Shown here in pieces: positions 1 through 8,448 of a stretch of DNA of 64,000 bases. Under the pieces are notes generated by a model. It saw only the letters and a list, made by a program, of their open reading frames with translations. It was not told the origin of the DNA and did not search any database. The DNA is from Cohnella ginsengisoli (GTDB taxonomy: Bacteria > Bacillota > Bacilli > Paenibacillales > Paenibacillaceae), in contig NZ_JAPDHZ010000003.1 in assembly GCF_029525555.1 (NCBI RefSeq), positions 1,488,001 through 1,552,000 on the forward strand. The letters run 5' to 3'. How positions within the stretch are numbered: the stretch's first letter is position 1; each line of letters starts with the position of its first letter. The translations under genes and the position numbers were made by a program.

Positions 1-2031
1 ATTGGTATCCCGAAGGCGATATACGCCAGGCTCTGATGCGTTGACGACAAAGGGGCCGCGCAGTGTGATTTCGTCCACTTCGGACGCCGTGCGCTTGCTT
101 GGCGGTTTCGGGTTGTCGACGGTAACTTCTTCGTAATTGATCGAACGGTAAGCCTTGTCGTCCGTCAGCTCGATCGCGTCGGTAAAGGTCTTATCGTCGA
201 AAAACGCATGCTCGATGCTGACATTATACTTGCCGAGCGGCAGCGTCTTCCCTTCCGGCTTGGGCAGCTTGATCTTCAGTCCCGAGGTTCCGACCGTTTC
301 GATATCGGATCGCGGAATGACGTATGAATCGCTGCCTTTGCTGATCGTCACTTTAAGGTCCGTGTACGGCAGGCGCTTTTTCAGCCAGTACAGATTTTCG
401 CCGACGACCTGCACGGATTCGGCGTCCTCGTAGTAAACCTTGGACGGACCGACGCGCGAATACTTGACGCCGTCCTGCGGCATCGGCATTTGCACGGCGA
501 ACTGTACCGGATCGCCTTCCGCCGGTCCCTTGTTATTCGATGCAACGGCTTTAACTTCGTAATACGTGTCTTCTTTCAGATGCTCCAGCGTGAGGCTGTA
601 GTTGCCGGAGGAATTCACGACCGAAGGAACCGTACCACCGGCGGAGAGCCACGCCCCATTGCCGGCATCCGTCTTCTCTCTATATTTGACGCCCCATGTC
701 GAGCTCGCGCCGCCGGTATTGATGATATTAACCGGTATTAGGGCTCGCTGCTCGTTCGCATTGTCCGCATTGTACAGCGGCGTTGGCGTACCCGTCTCGA
801 CTTGCGGCGGCGTCGTCACTTTGACGTCGTAATAAGCGCCATATTCCGTCGAGATCCGGAAGCTCGGTATCGGCTTCGTCGCATCGATCGCGGTGTAGTA
901 ATAGGTCGCATTTCCGTTCTCGTCCGTTTTCAAGCTTGGCGCCGAAGAGAGCGGCGCAAACTCGTTGTCGGGATCGAGGAACGTCACGTTATCAGGTTTT
1001 TCCACAAACAAATCGATATTTTGGCCGGGATTTTTTTTGGAATCCTTCAGATTCAGATCCGCTTTGTAGTACACGGCATTTTCTACACTGTTTCCCGTGT
1101 TATCTGCTGTCGGCGGATTATAAACCGCGGCGTTGACCGACATGATGCTCGGCGCTTCCACGTAGGTGGCGCTGTTCAGGTCGATCGGATCGTATTTGTT
1201 CGTGAAGTACCACTGTTTAATCAGATGATTTTGCCAGGCGCTGCCCGTCGCGGCGGTGAAGCCGACATAGACGTCCTTAGAAGCGATCACGTTTTCCAAG
1301 TTGAGCCCCGTATACGTAAGCTTAGGCTGGGCCGGCCTAGTACTGGAATTGTTGTAATAGACGGACAGCGTCTTGTCCGCCGCCTTGTAGTCGATCCAGA
1401 CGTACACGTCTTGTCCCGAATTGAAGTCGATGCCATTGCTGGGCTCGGCATATACGCCCTGGCTGCCGTGGGACACGACGCCGTTCAAATCGACCGCGAC
1501 ATGGTTATCGCTCGGATCGCCGTTGTTGCCCCATTGGGACGATCCGTTGTTGAAGGTATCGAACTCGACGCCGACGCTGTTCGGGATGTTCTCGAAGCCC
1601 ATCCCGCCCCCGAGGCTCCCCGCGCTGTTCGATTTGGTCTGAACGGCAAACACGAGTCCGTCTGCGCCTTGCGGCACGCCGGACAAAGCGCCTGCGCCGT
1701 TCATATTGAACGTGAAATAAGTACTAAAGCCGCTGTTATCGCGCAGCGACACTTTGTCCCAGTTGAACACGGTACCGAATTGGTTGCCTTGAGCCGGCGT
1801 CAGCCTCAAGCTGCCATCGGGCATAAACGTGGAAGCGCCGTTAAACGACAGCCGGTTGGCCGCCTCTTTAAAATCGTTATACAAAAACGTAATATACTTC
1901 GACGGCTTATCCGCCGCATGGGCCGTACTCCCAACGGAAGCGAATCCCGACAGCATTATTTGGAACATAAGCAAAAACGCAAGCACGGCCGCAATCTTGC
2001 GCCGGCTGCCGATTGCCGTGAAGATCCTCAT
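1..2031 (-). CDS. Secreted L-type lectin-like protein (3' end outside window)
   Basis: 677 codons are visible and the C-terminus lies beyond base 1. The start ATG (2029-2031) follows a GAGAGGGAG ribosome site. Residues 1-40 form a signal peptide: a basic start, a hydrophobic core and an AHA-type cleavage site. Residues ~45-270 resemble the legume/L-type lectin fold, with the metal-site hallmarks VEFDTFNN (~155) and DNHVAVDLNG (~175). The remainder is beta-rich and includes a fibronectin-like segment around residues 430-510. The protein is probably exported and binds carbohydrate at or outside the cell surface; the ligand cannot be read from sequence. It is transcribed alone, away from the diguanylate cyclase gene. 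Lectin fold is fairly secure, exact role unknown. Confidence 0.75.
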   Translation of the reverse strand, partial: MRIFTAIGSRRKIAAVLAFLLMFQIMLSGFASVGSTAHAADKPSKYITFLYNDFKEAANRLSFNGASTFMPDGSLRLTPAQGNQFGTVFNWDKVSLRDNSGFSTYFTFNMNGAGALSGVPQGADGLVFAVQTKSNSAGSLGGGMGFENIPNSVGVEFDTFNNGSSQWGNNGDPSDNHVAVDLNGVVSHGSQGVYAEPSNGIDFNSGQDVYVWIDYKAADKTLSVYYNNSSTRPAQPKLTYTGLNLENVIASKDVYVGFTAATGSAWQNHLIKQWYFTNKYDPIDLNSATYVEAPSIMSVNAAVYNPPTADNTGNSVENAVYYKADLNLKDSKKNPGQNIDLFVEKPDNVTFLDPDNEFAPLSSAPSLKTDENGNATYYYTAIDATKPIPSFRISTEYGAYYDVKVTTPPQVETGTPTPLYNADNANEQRALIPVNIINTGGASSTWGVKYREKTDAGNGAWLSAGGTVPSVVNSSGNYSLTLEHLKEDTYYEVKAVASNNKGPAEGDPVQFAVQMPMPQDGVKYSRVGPSKVYYEDAESVQVVGENLYWLKKRLPYTDLKVTISKGSDSYVIPRSDIETVGTSGLKIKLPKPEGKTLPLGKYNVSIEHAFFDDKTFTDAIELTDDKAYRSINYEEVTVDNPKPPSKRTASEVDEITLRGPFVVNASEPGVYRLRDTN

Positions 2032-2128
2032 TAAGATAGTCTCCCTCTCTCTAATGCATCTATTTTACTGCCCTTAACCGCCTGCGAACTTCGTTCATGC
2101 CCCTCCTTGAGCCCCGTTGATATGCGCC

Positions 2129-2134
2129 ATTATA
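2129..2134 (-). promoter_or_regulatory. Putative -10 box for the lectin-like gene
   Basis: A perfect TATAAT on the minus strand lies about 100 nt upstream of the lectin ATG in an A/T-rich stretch. No convincing -35 hexamer is present at the right distance, so this is tentative. Confidence 0.35.
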
Positions 2135-2200
2135 TTAAAATCCGCTTAAAAAACACTAAAAAAATTTGGAAGATTACTGTAGAAAAAAAGAGAATTGTGC

Positions 2201-2239
2201 AGAAAAAATAAGACTGACGTCGCAACGACGTCAGTCTTA
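2201..2239 (-). terminator. Rho-independent terminator of the diguanylate cyclase gene
   Basis: A perfect 14-bp stem (arms 2209-2222 and 2226-2239) with a CAA loop is followed on the minus strand by TTTTTT. It lies 36 nt past the stop of the GGDEF gene. Confidence 0.85.
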
Positions 2240-2275
2240 AAGTCCTATTTATTCGAATCGGCCAAAAATAATTGC

Positions 2276-3883
2276 TTAAACGTCCGCAGTCTCTCCCCTG
2301 TACGTCGCCGTCCGGTTCCGCCCTTCCTCCTTGGCCCGATAGAGCGCCAGGTCCGCGCAGTGCACGACCTCGGCCGAGCTCGCACCGTCCTGCGGAAAGG
2401 CCGCGATGCCAAGCGACAGCGTGACGGGCCTGCCGATCGGCGAGTCCGCTTTCATCAGACCGATGCGAACGCTTTCGGCAAGCCGAAAGGCAAGTTCCTT
2501 ATCTCCGAAAGGAAGCAGCAGGACGAACTCTTCGCCGCCGTACCGGCACGCATAGTCGCCGTCCCGCTTTGCCACGTTCAACCGCGCCGCCAGAAAGCGC
2601 AGCACCTCGTCTCCTTTCAGGTGACCGAACGTGTCGTTAACGGATTTGAAGCGGTCCAGATCCATGAGAATGACCGCGTACGGCATCTGCTGACGGTCCC
2701 AAGACGCGAGCAGCGAATCGAAAAAACGCCTGTTGTGCAAGCCTGTGAGCGCGTCCGTATGCGCTTCGAGGGAAAGGGCTTCGGTGCGGTCGCCCATCAC
2801 GCGGAAGGCGTCGATCACCGCCCGGTTCAACTCGTTGGCCTCGTAGATCAGATGATGCCGCATACGAAGAACTGGAACTTTCTCCATCTCCGTCTCTCCC
2901 TTGTTAAGAAGGGAGGCGTATACCGCCAGCCGGCGGAGCGGAAAGGCGAGCCGGTGCGATACGCCGATGACGAGCAGCGCGAGCAGCAGGATGAACGGCA
3001 TGGACACCAGCGCCATTCGGGCCACGATGCCCCTGACGCTGTCCGTCACGGTTGCGGTAGGCGTCTGGGAGACGATGCCCCACTGCACGGACGGCACGAT
3101 GGCATAACCCGCGAGCATCGGAATGCCTTTGGTGTTAACGATCTTCATGTGACCGCCTTTGCCTGCCATGATCTCGGCGACCGCCGGGTTCGACGCGACG
3201 TTGTCCCCGATCCGGTCCTTGTCTGGATGATAGATGATATTGCCCATATGATCGACGACATAATAATAGGAGCCGTTGAGATTCGATTCTTGCTTGCCAA
3301 GAATCTTCTGCAGTACGTTGTTGTCGTGCAGGTAGATCGTGCCGCTGATAAACCCGCGATATGTCCCGTCCTTGTCGAAGATCGGCTGGCTGACGAGCAC
3401 GATCAGCCGGCTGGTGACGGCCACGTAAGGCTCGGACACGAGCGGCTTGCGTTCGGTCAGCGCCTGCTTGGCGGCAGCCGACTTCAGCACATGCCCGACT
3501 AGGTCTCCGTTGTCCGGAGACGCGGCGGTGACTTTGCCATTCTCGTCCGAGAGCGCCAGCGAGTTGAAGAAGGACGTGCTGCCCCTGACGAGATCCAGCC
3601 AGGCGCTCGCCTGCCTGCCCCGATTTTCCGCATTCGAAAAGTGGGCGCTCGCCGAGTTCAGCGACTGCGTCATGGAGCCGAAAATCGTATCGACGGCGAC
3701 GCTCAGTTCGTTGGCCGTGATCTGATTGAGCTCGAGCGTATTGGTGGACAGCGAATCCTTCTGCGCCTCGAAGCCCACGATCGTGTTCAGCGCGGCCGTC
3801 AACGTGACGGACAGTACGACGACGGCGGTGAAGATCACGGAGAGATGGATCCCCTTGCCCCGCCGAATCCTTAATCTATTCAT
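2276..3883 (-). CDS. Membrane diguanylate cyclase (Cache-GGDEF)
   Basis: 535 residues. The order is a transmembrane helix (~12-33), an extracytoplasmic Cache-type sensor domain (~40-290), a second transmembrane helix (~292-315), a HAMP-like linker and a C-terminal GGDEF domain (~370-530). The active-site motif is RYGGEEF, and an RDGD inhibitory I-site sits five residues before it, so the enzyme should make c-di-GMP from two GTP and be product-inhibited. ATG 3883 was chosen over an upstream in-frame ATG because it has GGAG seven bases away and begins just before the first membrane helix. Single-gene unit with its own promoter and terminator. The sensed ligand is unknown. Confidence 0.9.
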   Translation of the reverse strand: MNRLRIRRGKGIHLSVIFTAVVVLSVTLTAALNTIVGFEAQKDSLSTNTLELNQITANELSVAVDTIFGSMTQSLNSASAHFSNAENRGRQASAWLDLVRGSTSFFNSLALSDENGKVTAASPDNGDLVGHVLKSAAAKQALTERKPLVSEPYVAVTSRLIVLVSQPIFDKDGTYRGFISGTIYLHDNNVLQKILGKQESNLNGSYYYVVDHMGNIIYHPDKDRIGDNVASNPAVAEIMAGKGGHMKIVNTKGIPMLAGYAIVPSVQWGIVSQTPTATVTDSVRGIVARMALVSMPFILLLALLVIGVSHRLAFPLRRLAVYASLLNKGETEMEKVPVLRMRHHLIYEANELNRAVIDAFRVMGDRTEALSLEAHTDALTGLHNRRFFDSLLASWDRQQMPYAVILMDLDRFKSVNDTFGHLKGDEVLRFLAARLNVAKRDGDYACRYGGEEFVLLLPFGDKELAFRLAESVRIGLMKADSPIGRPVTLSLGIAAFPQDGASSAEVVHCADLALYRAKEEGRNRTATYRGETADV

Positions 3884-3919
3884 GGACGTTCTCCAGTAAT
3901 CAAAGTAAAGAAAAAGCGT

Positions 3920-3948
3920 ACTATAAACAGCATTCGACAACAATCCAA
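3920..3948 (-). promoter_or_regulatory. Sigma-A-type promoter for the diguanylate cyclase gene
   Basis: TTGGAT (3943-3948), a 17-nt spacer and TATAGT (3920-3925), read on the minus strand. The predicted leader is about 30 nt. Confidence 0.6.
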
Positions 3949-4083
3949 CGATCCGTATTCTACCACACATTGCTAGATCAATATAGTTAAAGTAAAAAAC
4001 AACCATGGACCGAAGCCGGCGGCTTCGATTCATGGTTGGGAAAGCGGGACGGAGCATGTTGGCATGACGTTAATTACGGTGAA

Positions 4084-5160
4084 TCAGAGCGACCAATCCA
4101 GCTTGACTTCGCCGCCGCTGCGGGACGATTCGTAGATCGCGTCGATGATCAAATTGCTGCGGAGCCCGGTCTCGGCCGACGTGATCGGCGTCTGGCCGGT
4201 CAGCACGCAGTCGATGAAATGGCGGCTCATCTTGACGCGCGCGCCTTCGTCCTCGATCGGGGCGATGAGCGGGATGTCGACCGGCTGGTCGAAACGCTCG
4301 GTAAGGAATTTGCCTTCGTTGCCTTTGAGGAAGGCGCCGCCATCCGAGCCCATCAGGTGGACGAACGGCGTGCTGTCGGTGTCCATATGGACCGCCCAGC
4401 TAACCTCGAGCGTGAGCGACGAGCCGTCTTCCATCTTGATGATCGCGGTCGCCAGATCCTCGACGTCGTAGATGCCGTTCCAATCCGGCTTGCCCCAGCT
4501 GCCGATCCCCTTCTTGCGGGGACCGAACTCGGCATACGTCGAGCCGTATACCGACACCGGCTTCGGTTCGCCCATCAGGTAGAAGGCGAGATCGAGCATG
4601 TGGACGCCGATATCGATCAGCGGTCCGCCGCCGGACTGGCCGTGCTGCGTGAACCAAGTGCCCCAGCCCGGGATACCCTTGCGCCGGTACCAGCCGGTCT
4701 TCGCCGTATAAATGCGCCCCAGCTCGCCGCGGTCGATCTGCGACTTCACGAGCTGCGGAAGCCACTCCCAGCGCATCTGATGGGAGACCATGACGGTTTT
4801 GCCGCTCTTCTGCTGCGCGCGCACGATGTCCTTCGCCGCGGCCGCGTCGAGACCCATCGGCTTCTCGACCAGCACGTGCTTGCCATGCTCGAGCGCGCTG
4901 ATCGTGAGCGAAGCATGGCTCAGGTTAGGCACCGCCACGATGACCGCGTCGATGTCGAGACGCTCGATAAGCGCCTGCGGCGTCGGCGACACCGATTCGA
5001 TGCCGTACTGCTGGGCCCTGGCTTCCGCCAGCGGCAAATACGTATCCGTGATCGCGACGATCTCGCAGAGCTCGGCTAGCTTGCCGAACTCCTGAAGGTG
5101 AACGTTGCCGATGTTGCCCGCGCCGATCAGGCCGATGCGGACTTTATTCGAATTTCCCAT
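4084..5160 (-). CDS. Gfo/Idh/MocA family oxidoreductase
   Basis: 358 residues. The N-terminal Rossmann fold carries GLIGAGNIGNVH for NAD(P) binding, and EKPMG (~100) is the signature lysine-proline motif of the family, followed by the alpha/beta C-terminal substrate domain. These enzymes are dehydrogenases or oxidoreductases, often acting on sugars or inositols; the substrate cannot be deduced here. The start at 5160 is preferred over an ATG four codons upstream because the upstream ATG overlaps the GGAGG that serves 5160. Transcribed alone, with a converging-free flank on its left and a divergent acetyltransferase gene on its right. Confidence 0.85.
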   Translation of the reverse strand: MGNSNKVRIGLIGAGNIGNVHLQEFGKLAELCEIVAITDTYLPLAEARAQQYGIESVSPTPQALIERLDIDAVIVAVPNLSHASLTISALEHGKHVLVEKPMGLDAAAAKDIVRAQQKSGKTVMVSHQMRWEWLPQLVKSQIDRGELGRIYTAKTGWYRRKGIPGWGTWFTQHGQSGGGPLIDIGVHMLDLAFYLMGEPKPVSVYGSTYAEFGPRKKGIGSWGKPDWNGIYDVEDLATAIIKMEDGSSLTLEVSWAVHMDTDSTPFVHLMGSDGGAFLKGNEGKFLTERFDQPVDIPLIAPIEDEGARVKMSRHFIDCVLTGQTPITSAETGLRSNLIIDAIYESSRSGGEVKLDWSL

Positions 5161-5368
5161 GGTAGCCTCCAATGGATTGCTTTATTTTAAATGCTTGCGA
5201 TACCGCTATCATAGCCCAATTTCCTTAGACGGGCGATGAGCGATTTAGCCCAGTTTTTATTCGTGTTAGGCTTCGCACGGCACCGCACGACTCGATTTGC
5301 ATATTTATTAATATTTATGTATATTTATTCTTACCGCGTTTTATTTTCTTGAGGGAGGAGCGTGCGCC

Positions 5369-6121
5369 GTGCGCGATGACATCCGCGTCGTCGAGACCAA
5401 AGCGCTGAATGCCTGGCCCGCCCTGCAGCAAACGGGGCATGACGGCTGGCTGCTCAGGCAGTCGAAGGGCTATACGAAGCGCTCTAATTCCGTACAGCCG
5501 CTGCGGACCGATCCCGGTGCCGATCTACGCGCCATGGTCGGCTATTGCGAGGATACTTATCATCGCGCGGGCCTGCCGACGATATTCAAGATCACGCCGC
5601 TGTGCGCGCCTTGCGGTCTCGACGGCCGATTGGACGAATACGGCTACGCGTCGGTCGACCGCTCCCAGGTGCTGTTCCGCTCCTTGAGCGAGACGCAGGA
5701 CACGCCTTGCTTGGAAGGGCTAAGCGTCGACGCCGGCTTGACGGCGGAGTGGATGAGCGCCGCCTCCGAACTCCTGTCGCTCAAGCCGGAGCAACGGGAG
5801 GCCGCCTCGGCCATGCTGACGGACAGCCCGCTGCGCAGGGCCTTTTTCCTCCTTCGCTCCGGGGACGTCCCCGCGGCGATCGGGATCGGCGTCGTCGACG
5901 ACGGTTACCTGGGGCTGTTCGACATCGCGACCGCCCCCGCTTTTCGGAAACGCGGGCTCGGCGAGCGCCTCGTCAGGCAGATTCTGCGATGGGGGCAGTC
6001 GCGAGGCGCGCATACGAGCTACCTTCAGGTGGTGGACGGCAATGTGCCCGCGCAGCGTATGTACGCCAAGCTTGGATACGAGAAGCTTTACGACTACTGG
6101 TATCGCGTGCGTTGGCCGTAA
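5369..6121 (+). CDS. GNAT family N-acetyltransferase
   Basis: 250 residues with a GTG start eight bases after GAGGGAGGAG. The C-terminal ~100 residues show the acetyl-CoA-binding motif A in the form RKRGLGERLVRQIL, followed by the usual motif B (VVDGNVPAQRMYAKLGYEKLYDYWYRVR, cited by its key NxxAxxxYxxxGF-like spacing). The N-terminal half (WLLRQSKGYTKRSNSVQPL) matches a Bacillus-group GNAT subfamily with an extra N-terminal domain. It should transfer acetyl from acetyl-CoA to an amine of unknown identity. A/T-rich sequence at 5290-5345 probably holds the promoter. Converges with folE across a shared terminator. Confidence 0.8.
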   Translation: MRDDIRVVETKALNAWPALQQTGHDGWLLRQSKGYTKRSNSVQPLRTDPGADLRAMVGYCEDTYHRAGLPTIFKITPLCAPCGLDGRLDEYGYASVDRSQVLFRSLSETQDTPCLEGLSVDAGLTAEWMSAASELLSLKPEQREAASAMLTDSPLRRAFFLLRSGDVPAAIGIGVVDDGYLGLFDIATAPAFRKRGLGERLVRQILRWGQSRGAHTSYLQVVDGNVPAQRMYAKLGYEKLYDYWYRVRWP

Positions 6122-6144
6122 AGTCGCGCCGCCGGCGCGCCATG

Positions 6145-6191
6145 TAAAAAGCCGCGTTCCTAACCGCAGTATGCGGCCGGTAACGCGGCTT
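6145..6191. terminator. Bidirectional terminator between GNAT gene and folE
   Basis: Arms AAGCCGCGTT (6149-6158) and AACGCGGCTT (6182-6191) enclose a second small stem CCGCA/TGCGG. The A-tract 6146-6150 gives a U-tract for folE; the + strand side is weaker. Confidence 0.7.
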
Positions 6192-6198
6192 CATTCGT

Positions 6199-6792
6199 TT
6201 ATTCCTTCAGCAAGGAGAGAAACTCGGAGCGAAGCGCGGAGCTGCCCCGGAACTGTCCCCGTACAGCCGAAGTGACGGTCTTGCTCCCGTACTTTTTCAC
6301 GCCGCGCGCGCACATGCACAGATGCTCGCCCTCGACGACGACCATGACGCCGTTCGGCTTCAGCACGTCGTCCAGGATGTCGGCGATCTGCGAGGTGATG
6401 CGCTCCTGAACCTGTAACCTTCGCGTGACAGCTTCTACCAGCCGCGCCAGCTTGCTGAGCCCCGCGATCTTGCCGCTCGGGATGTAGCCGATATGGGCCT
6501 TGCCGAAGAAGGGCGCCATATGATGCTCGCACTGGCTGTAGTACACGATATCCTTGACGATGACGAGCTCCTCGTGCCGCTCGTCGAACGTGACGCCGAG
6601 CGCGTCCCGCGGATCGATCGCGTATCCGCCGAAAATCTCCTCGTACATGCGCGTGACGCGGGCGGGCGTGTCCAGCAGGCCTTCGCGCTCCACGTCTTCG
6701 CCGATCAGCTTGAGAATCTCGCGGACATGGTGCTCCACCTGCTCGCGGTTGCGCGTGACGTTCGTATTCAGATAGTCCTTCAGACCGGCCAT
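6199..6792 (-). CDS. folE: GTP cyclohydrolase I
   Basis: 197 residues, the normal size for the type I enzyme. It hydrolyses GTP to 7,8-dihydroneopterin triphosphate, the first step of folate (and of queuosine precursor) synthesis. Zinc-ligand motifs are visible as CEHH (~108) and CMCARGV (~175), with YIPSGKIAGLSKLARLVE between them. ATG 6792 has AGAAGGG at good spacing; an ATG six codons earlier lacks a ribosome site. The window also encodes QueG, so dihydroneopterin triphosphate could feed both folate and queuosine here, although the genes are not in one operon. Confidence 0.95.
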   Translation of the reverse strand: MAGLKDYLNTNVTRNREQVEHHVREILKLIGEDVEREGLLDTPARVTRMYEEIFGGYAIDPRDALGVTFDERHEELVIVKDIVYYSQCEHHMAPFFGKAHIGYIPSGKIAGLSKLARLVEAVTRRLQVQERITSQIADILDDVLKPNGVMVVVEGEHLCMCARGVKKYGSKTVTSAVRGQFRGSSALRSEFLSLLKE

Positions 6793-6848
6793 CGTACGCC
6801 CTTCTTTCATTCGCGGCGGCTGACGCGGACCCGCGCGCCGCCTATCGA

Positions 6849-7079
6849 TTATCTGCGGGGTTTAGCGTTTTGATTCTGGTTTTTCATCATCTGCTGCGCC
6901 TTCTGAAGCTGCTGCTTGTTCATATTGTAACCCATCTGCTTGGCCATCTTGGCCAGCATGTCCGGATTGTTCTGCATCTTCGTCATCTGGCTGCGCAGAT
7001 AGAATACGCCGCCGAGGAAGCCCAGCGCAAGTCCGACGATCAACGTCAGAACCGGAATCAGAATATTCCAAAAGCTCAT
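6849..7079 (-). CDS. yneF: YneF family small membrane protein
   Basis: 76 residues: one N-terminal transmembrane helix (ILIPVLTLIVGLALGFLGGV) followed by a charged and Gln/Met-rich tail containing NPDMLAKMAKQMGYNMNK, which matches the UPF0154/YneF family of Bacillota. Function is not established. ATG 7079 is served by GGAGG eight bases upstream; a TTG five codons earlier overlaps that site and is rejected. The gene has its own promoter and lies 57 nt upstream of folE on the same strand, so it may contribute readthrough into folE. Confidence 0.85.
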   Translation of the reverse strand: MSFWNILIPVLTLIVGLALGFLGGVFYLRSQMTKMQNNPDMLAKMAKQMGYNMNKQQLQKAQQMMKNQNQNAKPRR

Positions 7080-7149
7080 CTGCCATACCTCCAAATTGTA
7101 CGCATGAAAGCGTGTATGCGATCCGCGCGAAACGCGGGACAGCCAGCCT

Positions 7150-7179
7150 ATAATAGCATGAGCTTGGCCGGGTAATCAA
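7150..7179 (-). promoter_or_regulatory. Putative promoter for yneF
   Basis: TTGATT (7174-7179), an 18-nt spacer and TATTAT (7150-7155) on the minus strand, about 65 nt upstream of the yneF ATG. Confidence 0.5.
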
Positions 7180-7186
7180 CCCGGTC

Positions 7187-7198
7187 GCAAGCGCTTGC
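7187..7198. promoter_or_regulatory. 12-bp palindrome downstream of HD-GYP-like gene
   Basis: GCAAGCGCTTGC is a perfect palindrome. An 11-bp match (GCAAGCGCTTG) overlaps the -35 box of the same gene at 8359-8369, so the two may be copies of one operator. The core also resembles a CcpA cre half-consensus. Confidence 0.35.
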
Positions 7199-7233
7199 GG
7201 CCCGCGGCAGCTAAGACCCGCCAGCGTGCAAGC

Positions 7234-8253
7234 TCAATTAATGACCGCGTCGATGAACAGCGTCGGCAGCCTGGCCAGATCGAGCTCGCGCGCCGCCGAA
7301 GATTCGCCCTCCCGGGCGATGACGCGGACGATCGGCCTGCCGGGCAGTCCCCTGTGCTGCGCCACGACGATGCCGATCAGCCGGTTGGAGAGCCTGACCG
7401 AGACGCCGTTCGGATAGACGGACACGATTTTCAGAAATTCGATGAGAATCTCGCGGTCGAGCGCCGTGTCGGACAGCGCGTGCAGTCTCTCGATCGCCTC
7501 GTGCGGCTGCAGGCGGGGAAGCGCGGCCGTCCCGTGCACGAGATTGTCGTACATATTGGCGACCGCGGTGATCTTGGCATACGCATGGATCTCCTCGCCG
7601 GACAAGCCGCGGGGCTGGCCGCTCCCGTCCGGCGCCTCGTGGTGCTGAAAAGCGACGTGGGCGGTCAACAGGCTGTACTCGCGCTTCAGCTTGAGCAGCT
7701 CGAAGCCCCGCCATGCGTGGTGCGTACGCCCTTCCTCCGCGCCTGTCGCCCCAAGCTTGCCGATGTCGTGCAGAAGCGCCCCGATCGCGAGTTCCTTCAG
7801 CTGCAGCATGTTGAACCCCATGTTGACGCCGACCATCGTCGCCATCATGCAGACGTTCATGCTGTGCATGTACAACGCGTTGTCCGCGGTACGAATGTCC
7901 GACAGCTGGACGAGCACGTTCTGATTGCGCAGCACGTCGTCCATCAGTTGATCGACGGACAGGCTGATCGCCCTCGCGCTGAATTCCTTGCCGGATCGCA
8001 GCGCGTTAAAGGTGGCGGACATCTGCGCGATGACCGCCTGCTTCGTCTGCTCGGTCAGCACCTCGTCCAGCGGGATCTGCTGCTCGCCCGGCTCCGAGAT
8101 ATAGACCATCGGCACCCCGAGCCTGCGGAGCGTGCTGATCATGAATACGGTCAGCTGAACGCCCGCCGACAGAAGCACGGTGCCGTTTTCCGAAAAGAGC
8201 GTCCTGCCGAGCAGCTGCCCCGGTTCGAGGTTATCGATGTCAACCAGCTTCAT
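7234..8253 (-). CDS. HD-GYP-like domain protein with altered GYP motif
   Basis: 339 residues. Residues ~100-290 form an HD-GYP-type phosphohydrolase domain: HSMNV, HDIGK (~170), HHAWRG and HHEAPDGSGQP are all present. HD-GYP enzymes hydrolyse c-di-GMP. Two positions depart from the usual form: the GYP tripeptide reads GQP, and the metal-ligand aspartate in the 'ADxYDAL' segment reads asparagine (VANMYDNL). The remaining HD and HH ligands are intact, so a metal site is likely but activity is uncertain. The N-terminal ~95 residues have no family I recognise. It could oppose the diguanylate cyclase at 2276-3883 or act as a nucleotide sensor. Transcribed alone. Confidence 0.8.
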   Translation of the reverse strand: MKLVDIDNLEPGQLLGRTLFSENGTVLLSAGVQLTVFMISTLRRLGVPMVYISEPGEQQIPLDEVLTEQTKQAVIAQMSATFNALRSGKEFSARAISLSVDQLMDDVLRNQNVLVQLSDIRTADNALYMHSMNVCMMATMVGVNMGFNMLQLKELAIGALLHDIGKLGATGAEEGRTHHAWRGFELLKLKREYSLLTAHVAFQHHEAPDGSGQPRGLSGEEIHAYAKITAVANMYDNLVHGTAALPRLQPHEAIERLHALSDTALDREILIEFLKIVSVYPNGVSVRLSNRLIGIVVAQHRGLPGRPIVRVIAREGESSAARELDLARLPTLFIDAVIN

Positions 8254-8334
8254 ATCTCATGCTCTCCCGTGGATGCGCCTGACGTAATAGGCTGGATTTT
8301 CTTCCTATATGAATATATTAGCCGTCGGCCCTCG

Positions 8335-8369
8335 GTTATAGCAAATAAAGATTACCTTGCAAGCGCTTG
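8335..8369 (-). promoter_or_regulatory. Promoter with overlapping palindrome, HD-GYP-like gene
   Basis: TTGCAA (8357-8362), a 16-nt spacer and TATAAC (8335-8340) on the minus strand. The palindrome GCAAGCGCTTG (8359-8369) overlaps the -35 hexamer, which is where a repressor would sit. Confidence 0.5.
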
Positions 8370-8404
8370 TACGTATAAAAAAAGTGAAAATGCGAGCGAA
8401 TGAG

Positions 8405-8448
8405 GAAGACCGCAGCCGGCGACAAGTCGTCCGTCATCTGCGGTCTTC
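8405..8448 (-). terminator. Possible terminator overlapping the queG stop codon
   Basis: An 11-bp stem GAAGACCGCAG (8405-8415) / CTGCGGTCTTC (8438-8448) with a long loop; the queG stop codon lies in one arm. There is no immediate U-tract, so this is weak. Confidence 0.35.

Noticed and set aside
802..2034. A 410-residue + strand open frame
   Set aside because: It is the complement of the lectin-like gene in G+C-rich DNA and lacks a ribosome site or any recognisable domain.
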